From Methanomicrobiales archaeon HGW-Methanomicrobiales-1 (GTDB lineage: Archaea; Halobacteriota; Methanomicrobia; Methanomicrobiales; Methanospirillaceae): 64,000 nucleotides of DNA. The stretch spans positions 414,111-478,110 of the forward strand of contig PGYM01000002.1 of the NCBI GenBank assembly GCA_002839675.1. Reading direction: 5' to 3'. Position 1 is the first letter of the stretch. Each line of letters starts with the position of its first letter. Positions 51,627 to 60,196 of this stretch are shown here, piece by piece. The position numbers were made by a program, and so were the translations under genes. Below the pieces are notes generated by a model. That model did not search any database. It saw only the letters and a list, made by a program, of their open reading frames with translations, and had not been told where the DNA came from.

Positions 51627-53240
51627 ATGAAGGCTCCATTGATCACGGTCGACAACCTCTGCATGGATTTCGATGGGCAGAGAATACTCAAGAATATTTC
51701 TTTTGAGATCGCAGAAGGCGAGATCCTCGGGATTATCGGCAGGAGCGGGGCCGGTAAGACCGTGCTGATGCACCTGATGCGCGGCGTGGAACAGCCCCCC
51801 ACGAGCGGCACCATTGTCTTTCACGTAGCGGCCTGCGGCAGCTGCGACTTTATGGATGTGGGGAGTTCTGCGGGCAAACCCTGTCCCCACTGCGGTGCCA
51901 AGCTCACGGCGCTCAATATCGATCTCTGGAACGAGAAAAACGAGGAACTGCGGCGCCGGCTCATGCGCCGTACCGCGATCATGTTCCAGCGCACCTTCGC
52001 CCTGTACGGCGATGATCGTGTGATCGAAAATGTCCTTCATGCACTTGACGATATCAGTTACCCGCAGGAACTGGCGATCAACCGGGCAGCGGACTTAATC
52101 GACCAGGTCCGGCTCTCGCACCGGATGATGCATATCGCCCGGGACCTTTCGGGTGGTGAGAAACAGCGGGTCGTGCTGGCCCGCCAGCTTGCAAAAGAGC
52201 CGTTCTTACTCTTTGCCGACGAACCGACCGGCACGCTCGATCCCGGCACGGCCAAGATCGTCCATGCCATGCTCATCGAAGCGTCAAAGACCAATAATAT
52301 GGGCATCATCGTCACCTCTCACTTCTCGCAGGTCATAGAGGATGTGGCCAACCGCGCTATCCTTCTCGTGAATGGCAGCATTGCAAAACTCGGGTCGCCC
52401 AAAGAAGTTATCGCCGAGTTCATGAAAGGCTGCGACGATTCCGAAAAGTTCGAAGCAGCGGAGCTGGGCGAGCATGTCGTTGTTGCCCGGGACTTGGTGA
52501 AACGCTACATTTCTGTTGACCGCGGGGTAATCAAGGCAGTCAACGGCGTCAGCTTTGACGTATCAACCAAGGAGATCTTCGGGATCATCGGCAAGAGCGG
52601 GGCCGGGAAGACCACGCTCTCCGGTATTATCGCCGGCCTTATCGAGCCCACCAGCGGGGAGATGAACATCCGTATCGGCGAAGAGTGGATCGATATGACC
52701 AAGCCGGGGATTGATCAGCGGGGACGGGCAACCTGCTATATCGGACTCCTGCACCAGGAATACGACCTGTTCCCGCACCGGACGGTGCTGGACAACCTGA
52801 CCGATGCCATCGGCCTGGAATTCCCGAAAGAGCTTGCCATGCGAAAAGCGTTAGTCACGCTCAAGATGGCCGGATTCACCGATGAAAAGAGCAAGGAAAT
52901 TCTCAACCGGATGCCTTCCCAGCTCTCAGAGGGCGAGAGACACCGCGTGGCATTGGCACAGGTGCTGATCCGCGAGCCGCGTATCGTAATCCTCGATGAG
53001 CCGACCGGCACCATGGACCCGATCACCAAGATCGATGTGAAACATTCGATCCTCCATGCCCGCGAGGAGATGGAAGAGACGTTCATCGTCGTCTCCCATG
53101 ATATGGAATTCGTGCGGGACATCTGCGACCGCCTTGCCCTGATGCGAGGCGGCAAGATCGTGCAGATCGGAAAGACTGCAGATGTGCTTGCAATCCTGAC
53201 CGAAGAAGAACGCAAGGTCATGACCCTGCCAGTCGCGTGA
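51627..53240 (+). CDS. atwA: MCR activation component A2, tandem ABC ATPase
   Basis: 537 residues with two ABC cassettes. First Walker A GRSGAGKTVL (about 38-47), with a Cys-rich insert after it (Cys70, 73, 86, 89; likely zinc-binding) and LSGGEKQRVVLARQL. Second GKSGAGKTTLS (about 323-333) and LSEGERHRVALAQVL. No transmembrane helices. Component A2 hydrolyses ATP to drive reduction of Ni in coenzyme F430 of methyl-coenzyme M reductase. It leads a run of tightly packed mmp genes. Confidence 0.95.
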   Translation: MKAPLITVDNLCMDFDGQRILKNISFEIAEGEILGIIGRSGAGKTVLMHLMRGVEQPPTSGTIVFHVAACGSCDFMDVGSSAGKPCPHCGAKLTALNIDLWNEKNEELRRRLMRRTAIMFQRTFALYGDDRVIENVLHALDDISYPQELAINRAADLIDQVRLSHRMMHIARDLSGGEKQRVVLARQLAKEPFLLFADEPTGTLDPGTAKIVHAMLIEASKTNNMGIIVTSHFSQVIEDVANRAILLVNGSIAKLGSPKEVIAEFMKGCDDSEKFEAAELGEHVVVARDLVKRYISVDRGVIKAVNGVSFDVSTKEIFGIIGKSGAGKTTLSGIIAGLIEPTSGEMNIRIGEEWIDMTKPGIDQRGRATCYIGLLHQEYDLFPHRTVLDNLTDAIGLEFPKELAMRKALVTLKMAGFTDEKSKEILNRMPSQLSEGERHRVALAQVLIREPRIVILDEPTGTMDPITKIDVKHSILHAREEMEETFIVVSHDMEFVRDICDRLALMRGGKIVQIGKTADVLAILTEEERKVMTLPVA

Positions 53241-53248
53241 GGCGATTC

Positions 53249-54778
53249 ATGATCACCATCCACCTCGATGGAGAGAGGCTGGAGACCGGCGAGGGCGGCA
53301 CGCTTGCATCGATCCTTTCCGGCCACGAAACGGGCTGCTGCGTGGCGATCATCCGCCCGGCCATCAAAGAGAAGGCAAAGACCAGCAGTCTTGCGATCAC
53401 CACCACGGCGGGCGAAGTCATCATTGAAGTGCAGGGGCAGGCCGCAGCTTTTCTTGAATCCCCCGGTATCATCGGGCAGCTCGGGCTTCACTGGACCGAC
53501 CGGTACGCCACCGCATTTGGTCCCTTTCCTTCCGGCATCCGCCCCCAGAGAAAACCGCATCTCTATGATCGCGGGGATGTGATCCTTGGTTGCGGCGGGT
53601 ATGAACCGGCACGATCCTATCTCCTCTTCTCCCGGGTCCGGCATTCCGCTGACCACGGGGCAGATGAGAGCGGCGGGGTAGTAGGAACAATCGTGAGTGG
53701 CAGGGCCGTGCTCGACCGCTTTTCTTCGGGTGACAGGGTCACCAAAATCGAACCGGTCATGAGCTGGGCCGACACGAGCCGCTCGTTCACCACGAATGAC
53801 CTGAGCCTTGTGCTGGAAGACGGGATGCAGGTCGTCACCCGCGTAAAGATCATGGCACAGGGGTATACTCCTGATAAGATTACCACAGAAGCTGCCGGCA
53901 GCGTAGAGCATATGCTGCTCGCACTCCATGCAGGAAAGTATACCGTGGGGAGGGCAACCAGTACCCATATCCTCGACCAGCGGCTGGCAGGAACCGAGGA
54001 TGTGCCCCGGGAGTTCCGCCGTCCCCGCCGCGAAGGGACCGTCACGGTGCGGTCTGCCGGAAAGACTGCGGGCGGAGTCTACATCTACCGGGCAGATGTT
54101 CCGGCAAGCCTGGTCCACAGCGTGGTTGGCCAGGTGGTGCAGGGCATCGAACTGGTAAAACTGGCCAAAGAGCATGACATCTTTTCCGTCAGCGTGGAGC
54201 CGGTACGCATCGACCTGCTGGGTCTCCCGTTCAGCAGGGCCCAGGAGATCTGCGCTGCACGGGGAGTAACGCTGGTCTCCGACAAGCAGGATGCAGAAAG
54301 GATCATCGTCTCGCAGGAACCGTGGACGACCCTCGATGTGCTTGCAGAGAAGGCAGTGAAAGTAACAACTGCACCGCTGGAGAAGGTGATCGATATCGCA
54401 CTCGATGATGTGGCTGCTCCGCTCAGCTGCGACGTATTCCGCCGGGTTACCGGGCTCATCCAGCACGATGCCGGCATGATGCCGGTCTTCTTCAAGTTCG
54501 ACGATGTTGTCCTCTTTAAGCCAATGATCCCCCCGGGCCTGAAACTTATCCCGGAAAACATGCCAACGGACGAAGCTGCGGCAGCTGCACTGGCCATCAC
54601 CAACGATTCCCGCAAAGGCACCGGGCTCGTAGGAGTGCGCCTCTCGGCGAACAAAGAGTTCGGCCCGACCTCCGAACCGTTCGAAGGGACCAATATCATC
54701 GGGCGCGTGATCGATACCGACAAACTCAAGAAAGTGCGGGAGAAAGAGACCGTGTATATCCGTGAGGTGAAGCAGTGA
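53249..54778 (+). CDS. mmp3: Methanogenesis marker protein 3
   Basis: 509 residues. It starts with a small beta-grasp-like domain (MITIHLDGERLETGEGGTLASIL), then a longer region with a HFAGT-type barrel pattern (NTVTV/VTKIEPV; DVFRRVTGLIQHDAGMMPVFFKF near residue 400) and a C-terminal VGVRLSANKEFGPTSEPFEGTNIIG. This matches the methanogen-only marker 3 (UPF0288) family. Reported to be part of the MCR activation machinery. GTGAGG six bases before ATG 53249 marks the start, 8 bp after the atwA stop. Confidence 0.92.
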   Translation: MITIHLDGERLETGEGGTLASILSGHETGCCVAIIRPAIKEKAKTSSLAITTTAGEVIIEVQGQAAAFLESPGIIGQLGLHWTDRYATAFGPFPSGIRPQRKPHLYDRGDVILGCGGYEPARSYLLFSRVRHSADHGADESGGVVGTIVSGRAVLDRFSSGDRVTKIEPVMSWADTSRSFTTNDLSLVLEDGMQVVTRVKIMAQGYTPDKITTEAAGSVEHMLLALHAGKYTVGRATSTHILDQRLAGTEDVPREFRRPRREGTVTVRSAGKTAGGVYIYRADVPASLVHSVVGQVVQGIELVKLAKEHDIFSVSVEPVRIDLLGLPFSRAQEICAARGVTLVSDKQDAERIIVSQEPWTTLDVLAEKAVKVTTAPLEKVIDIALDDVAAPLSCDVFRRVTGLIQHDAGMMPVFFKFDDVVLFKPMIPPGLKLIPENMPTDEAAAAALAITNDSRKGTGLVGVRLSANKEFGPTSEPFEGTNIIGRVIDTDKLKKVREKETVYIREVKQ

Positions 54779-55233
54779 CAGAATATACACCAACCCACAT
54801 CGGCAGCGTGACAAAATACGTGGTGGTGGAGTCGTTCGAGATCACCCCGGCAGACCTTGCGGCCCGGGGATACGAGATCTCGAACGGGGTGATGATAAAA
54901 GAGACCTGTTTTGGTCTCGTCATCAGCGGGAAAGCAGAGGAAGTCGAGCTCATTGTCACCGAACTGCGGAAGATCGATCCCGATCATATTTTTGTAAAAG
55001 ACCGGGGCTTTCCTCCCGGCGATTCACGTCGCTGCCGGGCAAACCTTGGCGGGGCCCGGCCCGGGTACAATGGTATGGAGTTCGAGATGACCGTGATCCC
55101 GTACGTCTCCCACGGGCTTGAAGAACTCAACAAGAAAGACGCAACGACCGTTCCTCCTATGGAAAACCCGCTGGAGCGCCCGTTGCTCGATATCAATAAA
55201 CTCAAAAAACTGATCGATGCACAGGAGTCCTGA
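54775..55233 (+). CDS. mmp6: Methanogenesis marker protein 6
   Basis: 152 residues starting with GTG (GAGGTGA 5 bases upstream), overlapping the mmp3 stop by 4 bases. Contains ESFEITPADLAARGYEI and a Cys/Pro/Arg-rich loop DRGFPPGDSRRCRANLGGARPGYNG, typical of marker 6 proteins, found only with MCR. Molecular role is not settled; it is encoded with the activation factors. Confidence 0.9.
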   Translation: MTEYTPTHIGSVTKYVVVESFEITPADLAARGYEISNGVMIKETCFGLVISGKAEEVELIVTELRKIDPDHIFVKDRGFPPGDSRRCRANLGGARPGYNGMEFEMTVIPYVSHGLEELNKKDATTVPPMENPLERPLLDINKLKKLIDAQES

Positions 55234-55234
55234 A

Positions 55235-55681
55235 ATGGTAAAAGTATTCATCTACCCGGCAACGAGCCTGATCCTCTCTGACATGGTGGCACGCTTCGGG
55301 CACACGCCCCTTTCGTCTGCCATCGCCATCCGCGAACGCATCCAGACCGCAGGACTCGAATCCCCGCCGCTCCAGATCACGCCCGAAGAGCCCAAGAAAG
55401 GGCTGAAGTGGGCAGCCGTCGAAGTGCCTGCCGGGATACGGGGGCGCATGTCGCTCTACGGGCCGATGATCGAGGAGGCCGAGGCGGCGATCATCATCAA
55501 CGATGCAGATTTCGCATTCGGTTGCATGGGGTGTGCCCGCACCAACGAGCTGATCAAGTTCCTCCTCCACCAGAAGGAGATGCCCCGGCTCGAGCTGAAT
55601 TACCCGAAGAATGAGGAAGAAGGCGTGAAATTCGTAGCAGCAATCAAGCGGTTCTTAACCGAACTGGGAGGGGCGAAATGA
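55235..55681 (+). CDS. mmp5: Methanogenesis marker protein 5
   Basis: 148 residues. Start ATG 55235 has AGGAG 8 bases upstream; an earlier in-frame ATG at 55217 would overlap mmp6 further. The segments [17 protein letters not shown] and [22 protein letters not shown] fit the family. A conserved CMGC motif may bind metal or substrate. Overlaps mmp15 by 4 bases. Confidence 0.9.
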   Translation: MVKVFIYPATSLILSDMVARFGHTPLSSAIAIRERIQTAGLESPPLQITPEEPKKGLKWAAVEVPAGIRGRMSLYGPMIEEAEAAIIINDADFAFGCMGCARTNELIKFLLHQKEMPRLELNYPKNEEEGVKFVAAIKRFLTELGGAK

Positions 55682-56916
55682 CGCAACCGGTGCGGATTGC
55701 ACAACTTTCGTGCGGGCCGGAGTACTCCGGTATCCAGAACGAGATCAATGAAGCGGCCCGGGAGGTCGGCGGCGAGATCTTCTTCCCGGATGTTGCCTTA
55801 AAAGACATTCGCCGGGATTTCGATAAGTTCGGCCTCGATGTCAAGAGCCCGGACTTGAAACTCGCGATTGCCCGGGCCATGGCCCTTGTCGAAGGGCGGG
55901 TTGAAGCCGATGCGGTCTTCATCGCCACCTGCTTCCGGTGCGCCGAGGCGGCGATTGTGAGAAACGAACTCCGGCGCTACATCAACGAGCACTCCCGGCT
56001 CCCGGTGGTCAGCTATTCGTTTACCGAGCGCACGACTGCCGGAACCCTCCTCACCCGGATGGAAGCCCTCACGACCATTGCCCGGCGCCGTGCCCTGCTC
56101 GCCCGGGAAACCCAGAGCGGTCTCACCCTCGGCCTTGACTCGGGTTCTGCGACGACAAAAGCGGTCGTGATGCGGGACAACAAGATCATCGGCACGGGCT
56201 GGCAGCCCACGACCGAAGTCCTGAAAAGTGCCAATGAAGTGATCGCCCACGCCCTTGCCGAAGCAGGGGTCACCCGCGACGAGATCCAGGCTGTCGGGAC
56301 AACCGGCTATGGCCGTTTCCTTGTCGGCAAGGAGATCAAAGCGGACCTCATCCAGGAAGAACTGACGGTCAACTCCAAAGGGGCAGTCTATCTCGCGGAC
56401 CGCCAGCACGGCCCCGCCACCGTGATCGATATCGGGGGTATGGACAATAAGGCGATCTCGGTGATGGACGGGATCCCCGGCGTCTTTACCATGGGTGGGA
56501 TCTGTGCCGGGGCAAGCGGGAGATTCCTTGAGATGACCGCGAAACGGCTCGGCGTCGACATTACCGAACTCGGCCCGCTCTCCATGAAAGGCATGGGCGG
56601 ACGCGTGCCGATGAACAGCTATTGTATCGTCTTTGGCACGCAGAGCCTGGTCAATGCCCTTGCTGCCGGTAGTACCCGGGAAGATGTGGCTGCTGCTGCC
56701 TGTCACAGTGTGGCCGAGCAGGTATACGAGCAGCAGCTGCAGGAAGTGGATATCAAGGAGCCGGTGATCATGGTCGGGGGCACGTCCCTCATCGAGGGAC
56801 TTGTCTTTGCGATGGGCGAACTGCTCCAGACAAAGGTGGTCGTGCCGCCATACTCGCAGTATATCGGTGCCGTGGGATCTGCACTCCTTGCATCAGGATT
56901 CATAAAGGACGATTAG
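55678..56916 (+). CDS. mmp15: Methanogenesis marker protein 15 (BadF/HgdC-type activator)
   Basis: 412 residues. An N-terminal domain of about 145 residues is followed by an ASKHA-fold activator domain ([15 protein letters not shown] near 150-164; [37 protein letters not shown]). The family relates to 2-hydroxyacyl-CoA dehydratase activators that bind a [4Fe-4S] cluster at a dimer interface and use ATP for electron transfer. That logic fits delivery of low-potential electrons to F430, though the exact role is not shown. Confidence 0.92.
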   Translation: MTQPVRIAQLSCGPEYSGIQNEINEAAREVGGEIFFPDVALKDIRRDFDKFGLDVKSPDLKLAIARAMALVEGRVEADAVFIATCFRCAEAAIVRNELRRYINEHSRLPVVSYSFTERTTAGTLLTRMEALTTIARRRALLARETQSGLTLGLDSGSATTKAVVMRDNKIIGTGWQPTTEVLKSANEVIAHALAEAGVTRDEIQAVGTTGYGRFLVGKEIKADLIQEELTVNSKGAVYLADRQHGPATVIDIGGMDNKAISVMDGIPGVFTMGGICAGASGRFLEMTAKRLGVDITELGPLSMKGMGGRVPMNSYCIVFGTQSLVNALAAGSTREDVAAAACHSVAEQVYEQQLQEVDIKEPVIMVGGTSLIEGLVFAMGELLQTKVVVPPYSQYIGAVGSALLASGFIKDD

Positions 56917-57498
56917 ATGCTCGCCGTTGAGTACTTTGAAGTGGAATGCCCCGAGCCGGTGGGTGCGGAGTACTACAAGCAGATCACCAACGATGTCCTG
57001 TTGGATCACAATCTCCTCAAGGTGATCGAGAAGATCCATGTCTATATCGACCCGAAGATCCCGCTCTTTATCGCCGTCGGCATCCTCAAACCGATCACGA
57101 ACGTGGTCCGCGTGGGAGATATTGCCAACATCAACCCGCAGGAAGGTAAGATGACGCTCGTCATTACGGATGAAACCTACCTTGCTTCGATGCTCAAGAT
57201 TTTCTGGGAGCGGTTTGGCAAGGACAAGGTCGAACAGCCGGACCGGTTCACGGTAGTCCTCTACGGGGTTCAGGCAGATCCCCAAGAGATCGAGCAGATC
57301 GTGATCGGCCATCCCGGTGAGTCCGTAAACCGGGACCTCATCTACGCCCTCCGGTGCGTGGCGCCGGAAGGCTTCCGGCTCCGGAGCGAGCGGTTCGAGA
57401 ACGGGAAGTTCTCGTTCGTTGCCAGCGAGAACACGCTTACTGAGAACATCGATGAACTGGTTAAGGCGAAGTTTGCCCTGATGGGAGAAGTACCATGA
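56917..57498 (+). CDS. mmp17: Methanogenesis marker protein 17
   Basis: 193 residues. Begins directly after the mmp15 stop and overlaps mmp7 by 4 bases. The opening YFEVECPEPVGAEYYKQITNDVLLDH and the VLYGVQADPQEIEQIVIGH segment match marker 17. Reported in the MCR activation complex. Confidence 0.9.
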   Translation: MLAVEYFEVECPEPVGAEYYKQITNDVLLDHNLLKVIEKIHVYIDPKIPLFIAVGILKPITNVVRVGDIANINPQEGKMTLVITDETYLASMLKIFWERFGKDKVEQPDRFTVVLYGVQADPQEIEQIVIGHPGESVNRDLIYALRCVAPEGFRLRSERFENGKFSFVASENTLTENIDELVKAKFALMGEVP

Positions 57499-58433
57499 TG
57501 CTTGTTCCCGTCACCTACAAGGGCGGCATCTACCAGCACGATATCGTGATCGATCTCATTGAGGACCTCGGGGGCTACGTTGTCCAGAAACACGTGCTCG
57601 CCCAGGAAGTGGTACTCCAGTGCTTTGTGCCCAAAGACGATATCGAACTGATCCGGGAGATCTCCCGGCCGATCTTCGGCGAAGTAACGGACTCACCGCT
57701 GGTCGGGACCGAGATCGCAGTTGTCAGCATGAGCCTGGAGATCCACCACCTCCCCCACCCGTCCTGCGACATAGCCGAATACGTCCGCCGCATCGGAGCC
57801 AAGAGCAACATGGTGAGCCTTGCCCGGGGGCCCGGCAAAAGGATCGCCGGGCTCAATGACGAGGAGCGGGATGTTATCAACGAGCACGATATCGCCGTCT
57901 TTCTGATGGGCAACTTCGAGACCTGCATCGAGTTCAAGATGCCCAAGCTCCTGCGGGGAATCGAGGTGCCGGTCGTGGTCTGCGGAGGGCCGGATAAGGA
58001 GACGTTGATCCGGATCGTCGACCCCCCGGTCGAGGGATACGTGGGCGGAGTCGGGCGGTTTATGCGGCGAACCAAGGAAGCCGACCAGCTCGACAAGCTC
58101 GATGAGATCATCGACGAGATCACCCGGGTGCTGGAGAAGAAACGCGAAAACATTGCAAAAGATCCGCTCTCGGTGTCCCCGGCCCGGCTCATGAACCTGA
58201 TCCGGGAGAAGATACCCGCGATCCTTGACGTGACCTCTCCCACCCCGCTCACGGTCCAGATGGCGGGGCTCCGGGTGAAACTGCCGTACGATACGTTCGC
58301 CCCGCAGCTCCGGGCAATGGAGATCGAGGATGGCATCACGCTCGGGGAAGTGGCAGAGATCGTGCCCTCCCGGATGCGGGACTATATTCTGGTAAAAGTT
58401 CTGCCCTTCTCCGAGACCAATATTGCGATATAA
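57495..58433 (+). CDS. mmp7: Methanogenesis marker protein 7
   Basis: 312 residues. VTYKGGIYQHDIVIDLIEDLGGYVVQKH at the N-terminus, then PHPSCDIAEYVRRIGAKSNMVSLARGPGKRI and NFETCIEFKMPKLLRGIEVPVVVCGGPD with Cys residues that could ligate a cluster. Matches marker 7, reported as an iron-sulfur-bearing activation-complex subunit. Last of the overlapping set. Confidence 0.9.
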   Translation: MMLVPVTYKGGIYQHDIVIDLIEDLGGYVVQKHVLAQEVVLQCFVPKDDIELIREISRPIFGEVTDSPLVGTEIAVVSMSLEIHHLPHPSCDIAEYVRRIGAKSNMVSLARGPGKRIAGLNDEERDVINEHDIAVFLMGNFETCIEFKMPKLLRGIEVPVVVCGGPDKETLIRIVDPPVEGYVGGVGRFMRRTKEADQLDKLDEIIDEITRVLEKKRENIAKDPLSVSPARLMNLIREKIPAILDVTSPTPLTVQMAGLRVKLPYDTFAPQLRAMEIEDGITLGEVAEIVPSRMRDYILVKVLPFSETNIAI

Positions 58434-58470
58434 CACGTTGCGATAAAACACGACAACGTCAGAAGGTGAT

Positions 58471-59013
58471 ATGATGGTAAAGAAAGTTTCAGCACAATCC
58501 ACCAGGGACCAGTTCGAGGATAAACTTGCACTCATTGTCAGGCAGGGCGCTGATGTCACGGCTGAAGAGTGGCTCAAGGCGATCGAGGAGGAATACGGTA
58601 AAGTGCCGCTCGTATTCAGGAGGATGGGCGAGCGCCCCGAAGTGCTCATCTCCCACCTGCTCTACAAGGGGACGGTAGCCCAGACCAGCCCGCTCGATCC
58701 CAAGTTCGTGGAACTGATCAGCATGGCTGTGGGTGCCGCCCTCAAGTGCCCGCACTGTACCGGCTACCACATGCAGGCCGCGATGATGATGGGAGCCACC
58801 CGTGAAGAAGTGCTTGAAGTCATCCTTTTAGCGGGTATGATCTCGAACTCTTCGGTGCTGGCCAATGCGTACCGGATCATTGACGATAAGCTGGAGAAGT
58901 GCATCCCGTGTGAGACGAAAGGGCCGGTGCGGGGGGCTGCTAAGAAGGCGGCCGGGAAGGCTGCTGCAAAGAAGAAGCCGGTGCGGAAAGCAGTGCCGGT
59001 GAAGCGGAAGTAG
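58471..59013 (+). CDS. Carboxymuconolactone decarboxylase/AhpD-like protein with basic tail
   Basis: 180 residues. An AhpD-fold domain (about 10-150) has the redox motif C93-x2-C96 and His100 (LKCPHCTGYHMQAAMMMGATREEVLEVILLAG). A Lys/Ala-rich tail follows (about 150-180, KKAAGKAAAKKKP type), probably disordered and able to bind nucleic acid. AAGGTGA precedes the ATG 58471/58474 pair. It starts 37 bp after mmp7 in the same direction, so it may share the transcript. A thiol peroxidase-like or MCR-linked redox role is inference. Confidence 0.8.
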   Translation: MMVKKVSAQSTRDQFEDKLALIVRQGADVTAEEWLKAIEEEYGKVPLVFRRMGERPEVLISHLLYKGTVAQTSPLDPKFVELISMAVGAALKCPHCTGYHMQAAMMMGATREEVLEVILLAGMISNSSVLANAYRIIDDKLEKCIPCETKGPVRGAAKKAAGKAAAKKKPVRKAVPVKRK

Positions 59014-59185
59014 AGAGGACAGAACTGATCTTTTTTTCAGGCATTCAGACGAGCATCTCTCCCTGCACGGAATAACAATCCTGATGCACAAAAAATATTT
59101 TCCGATAAGTATGGAGCCTTCCATCACTACAACTTTTTTCGAAGTCAAAGGTATGTATAAACCGATCCGATCACCATCTTTGATC

Positions 59186-59992
59186 ATGACATCATCACCA
59201 CGTCACTCCGGGCGATTCCTGCCCGGGATCATCGGACTGGGGCTCATGCTGGTACTGGTGCTGTTCGTCAGCGGGTGCACCCAGCCGGCAGCTGAATCCC
59301 CGGCCCCAACCCAGGTATCGGTTGCAACCCCGGCACCCACCGACATGACAACGATGGCAGCAGGAGAAAAGAAGATGGTCACCTTCACCGAAGCAGATAA
59401 CGGGAAAACCGGAGAAATAGCACAGACTACGCGGTTTGCTGTCGAACTTGCAGAAAACCCGACCACCGGATTCCAGTGGAATGCAACCCTGTCACCCGGT
59501 CTTGAACTCCAGTCATCGGACTACCGCATGAATGAGGCGGCCCCGGGTATGACGGGCGTGGGCGGGACCCGCACCTGGGTCATCATCGCAAAGGATCCCG
59601 GCGCCCAGAAGTTCTCTGCATCGTACCTGCGTTCATGGGAGCCGGTAACCGGCAACGAGACGGCCTACAGCGTGAACATCAACGTTGTGAGGATCGTTAC
59701 AGTTCAGCTACCACCAAATAATGTCACTTCAAATCCAGCGCAACCAGAATCTTCCTCAGATATGGCAAATCAGATCACGATGCAGGTTATACTGGTAGAC
59801 GAAAATGCAAATGCTGAATATACTACAATCTGGCTTACTCCATCTCAACGCATTTACACACTTGCAAAAAATATTCCAGACTACAAGAGATATATCGGTT
59901 TAATGGAAAAATCCAAAAAAGATGGCTCGCTTCTCACTTTTACCCTTGCTACCGATGACCCTTCTGTAATTAAAAGCATTGTCACAGTCTAG
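59186..59992 (+). CDS. Chagasin-type (I42) protease-inhibitor lipoprotein with extra C-terminal segment
   Basis: About 268 residues from ATG 59186, which lies about 25 bp after a TATA-like gtataaa, so a leaderless mRNA is likely. A signal peptide ends in VSGC, then a linker. Residues about 70-165 carry the I42 pattern: the NPTTGFQW loop, GTRTWVI and LRSWEPV, which together block papain-like cysteine proteases. After about residue 170 a segment of roughly 95 residues of different, more AT-rich composition follows (from near 59700). The N-terminal frame is open further upstream, without a signal. Confidence 0.82.
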   Translation: MTSSPRHSGRFLPGIIGLGLMLVLVLFVSGCTQPAAESPAPTQVSVATPAPTDMTTMAAGEKKMVTFTEADNGKTGEIAQTTRFAVELAENPTTGFQWNATLSPGLELQSSDYRMNEAAPGMTGVGGTRTWVIIAKDPGAQKFSASYLRSWEPVTGNETAYSVNINVVRIVTVQLPPNNVTSNPAQPESSSDMANQITMQVILVDENANAEYTTIWLTPSQRIYTLAKNIPDYKRYIGLMEKSKKDGSLLTFTLATDDPSVIKSIVTV

Positions 59993-60196
59993 CTACCCCC
60001 AAAATTGCCCCAACAATCTTTTTTCGTAACGGGTCACAATTCCGCCGCAGTACGACACAACAGCAGCCGAGATATACCAGATGCCAAAGTATGTTCAAAA
60101 AACATACAGCAGGCCGATATCAAATAGGGAAGAGACCATCCCGATCAGGAAGAACCCTCACATCTTTTTAATCCCATACCACCCAACTTTACCATA

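Noticed and set aside
52736-54814. Long minus-strand frame (692 codons) opposite atwA and mmp3
   Set aside because: Shadow frame caused by GC-rich codon bias of the real genes.
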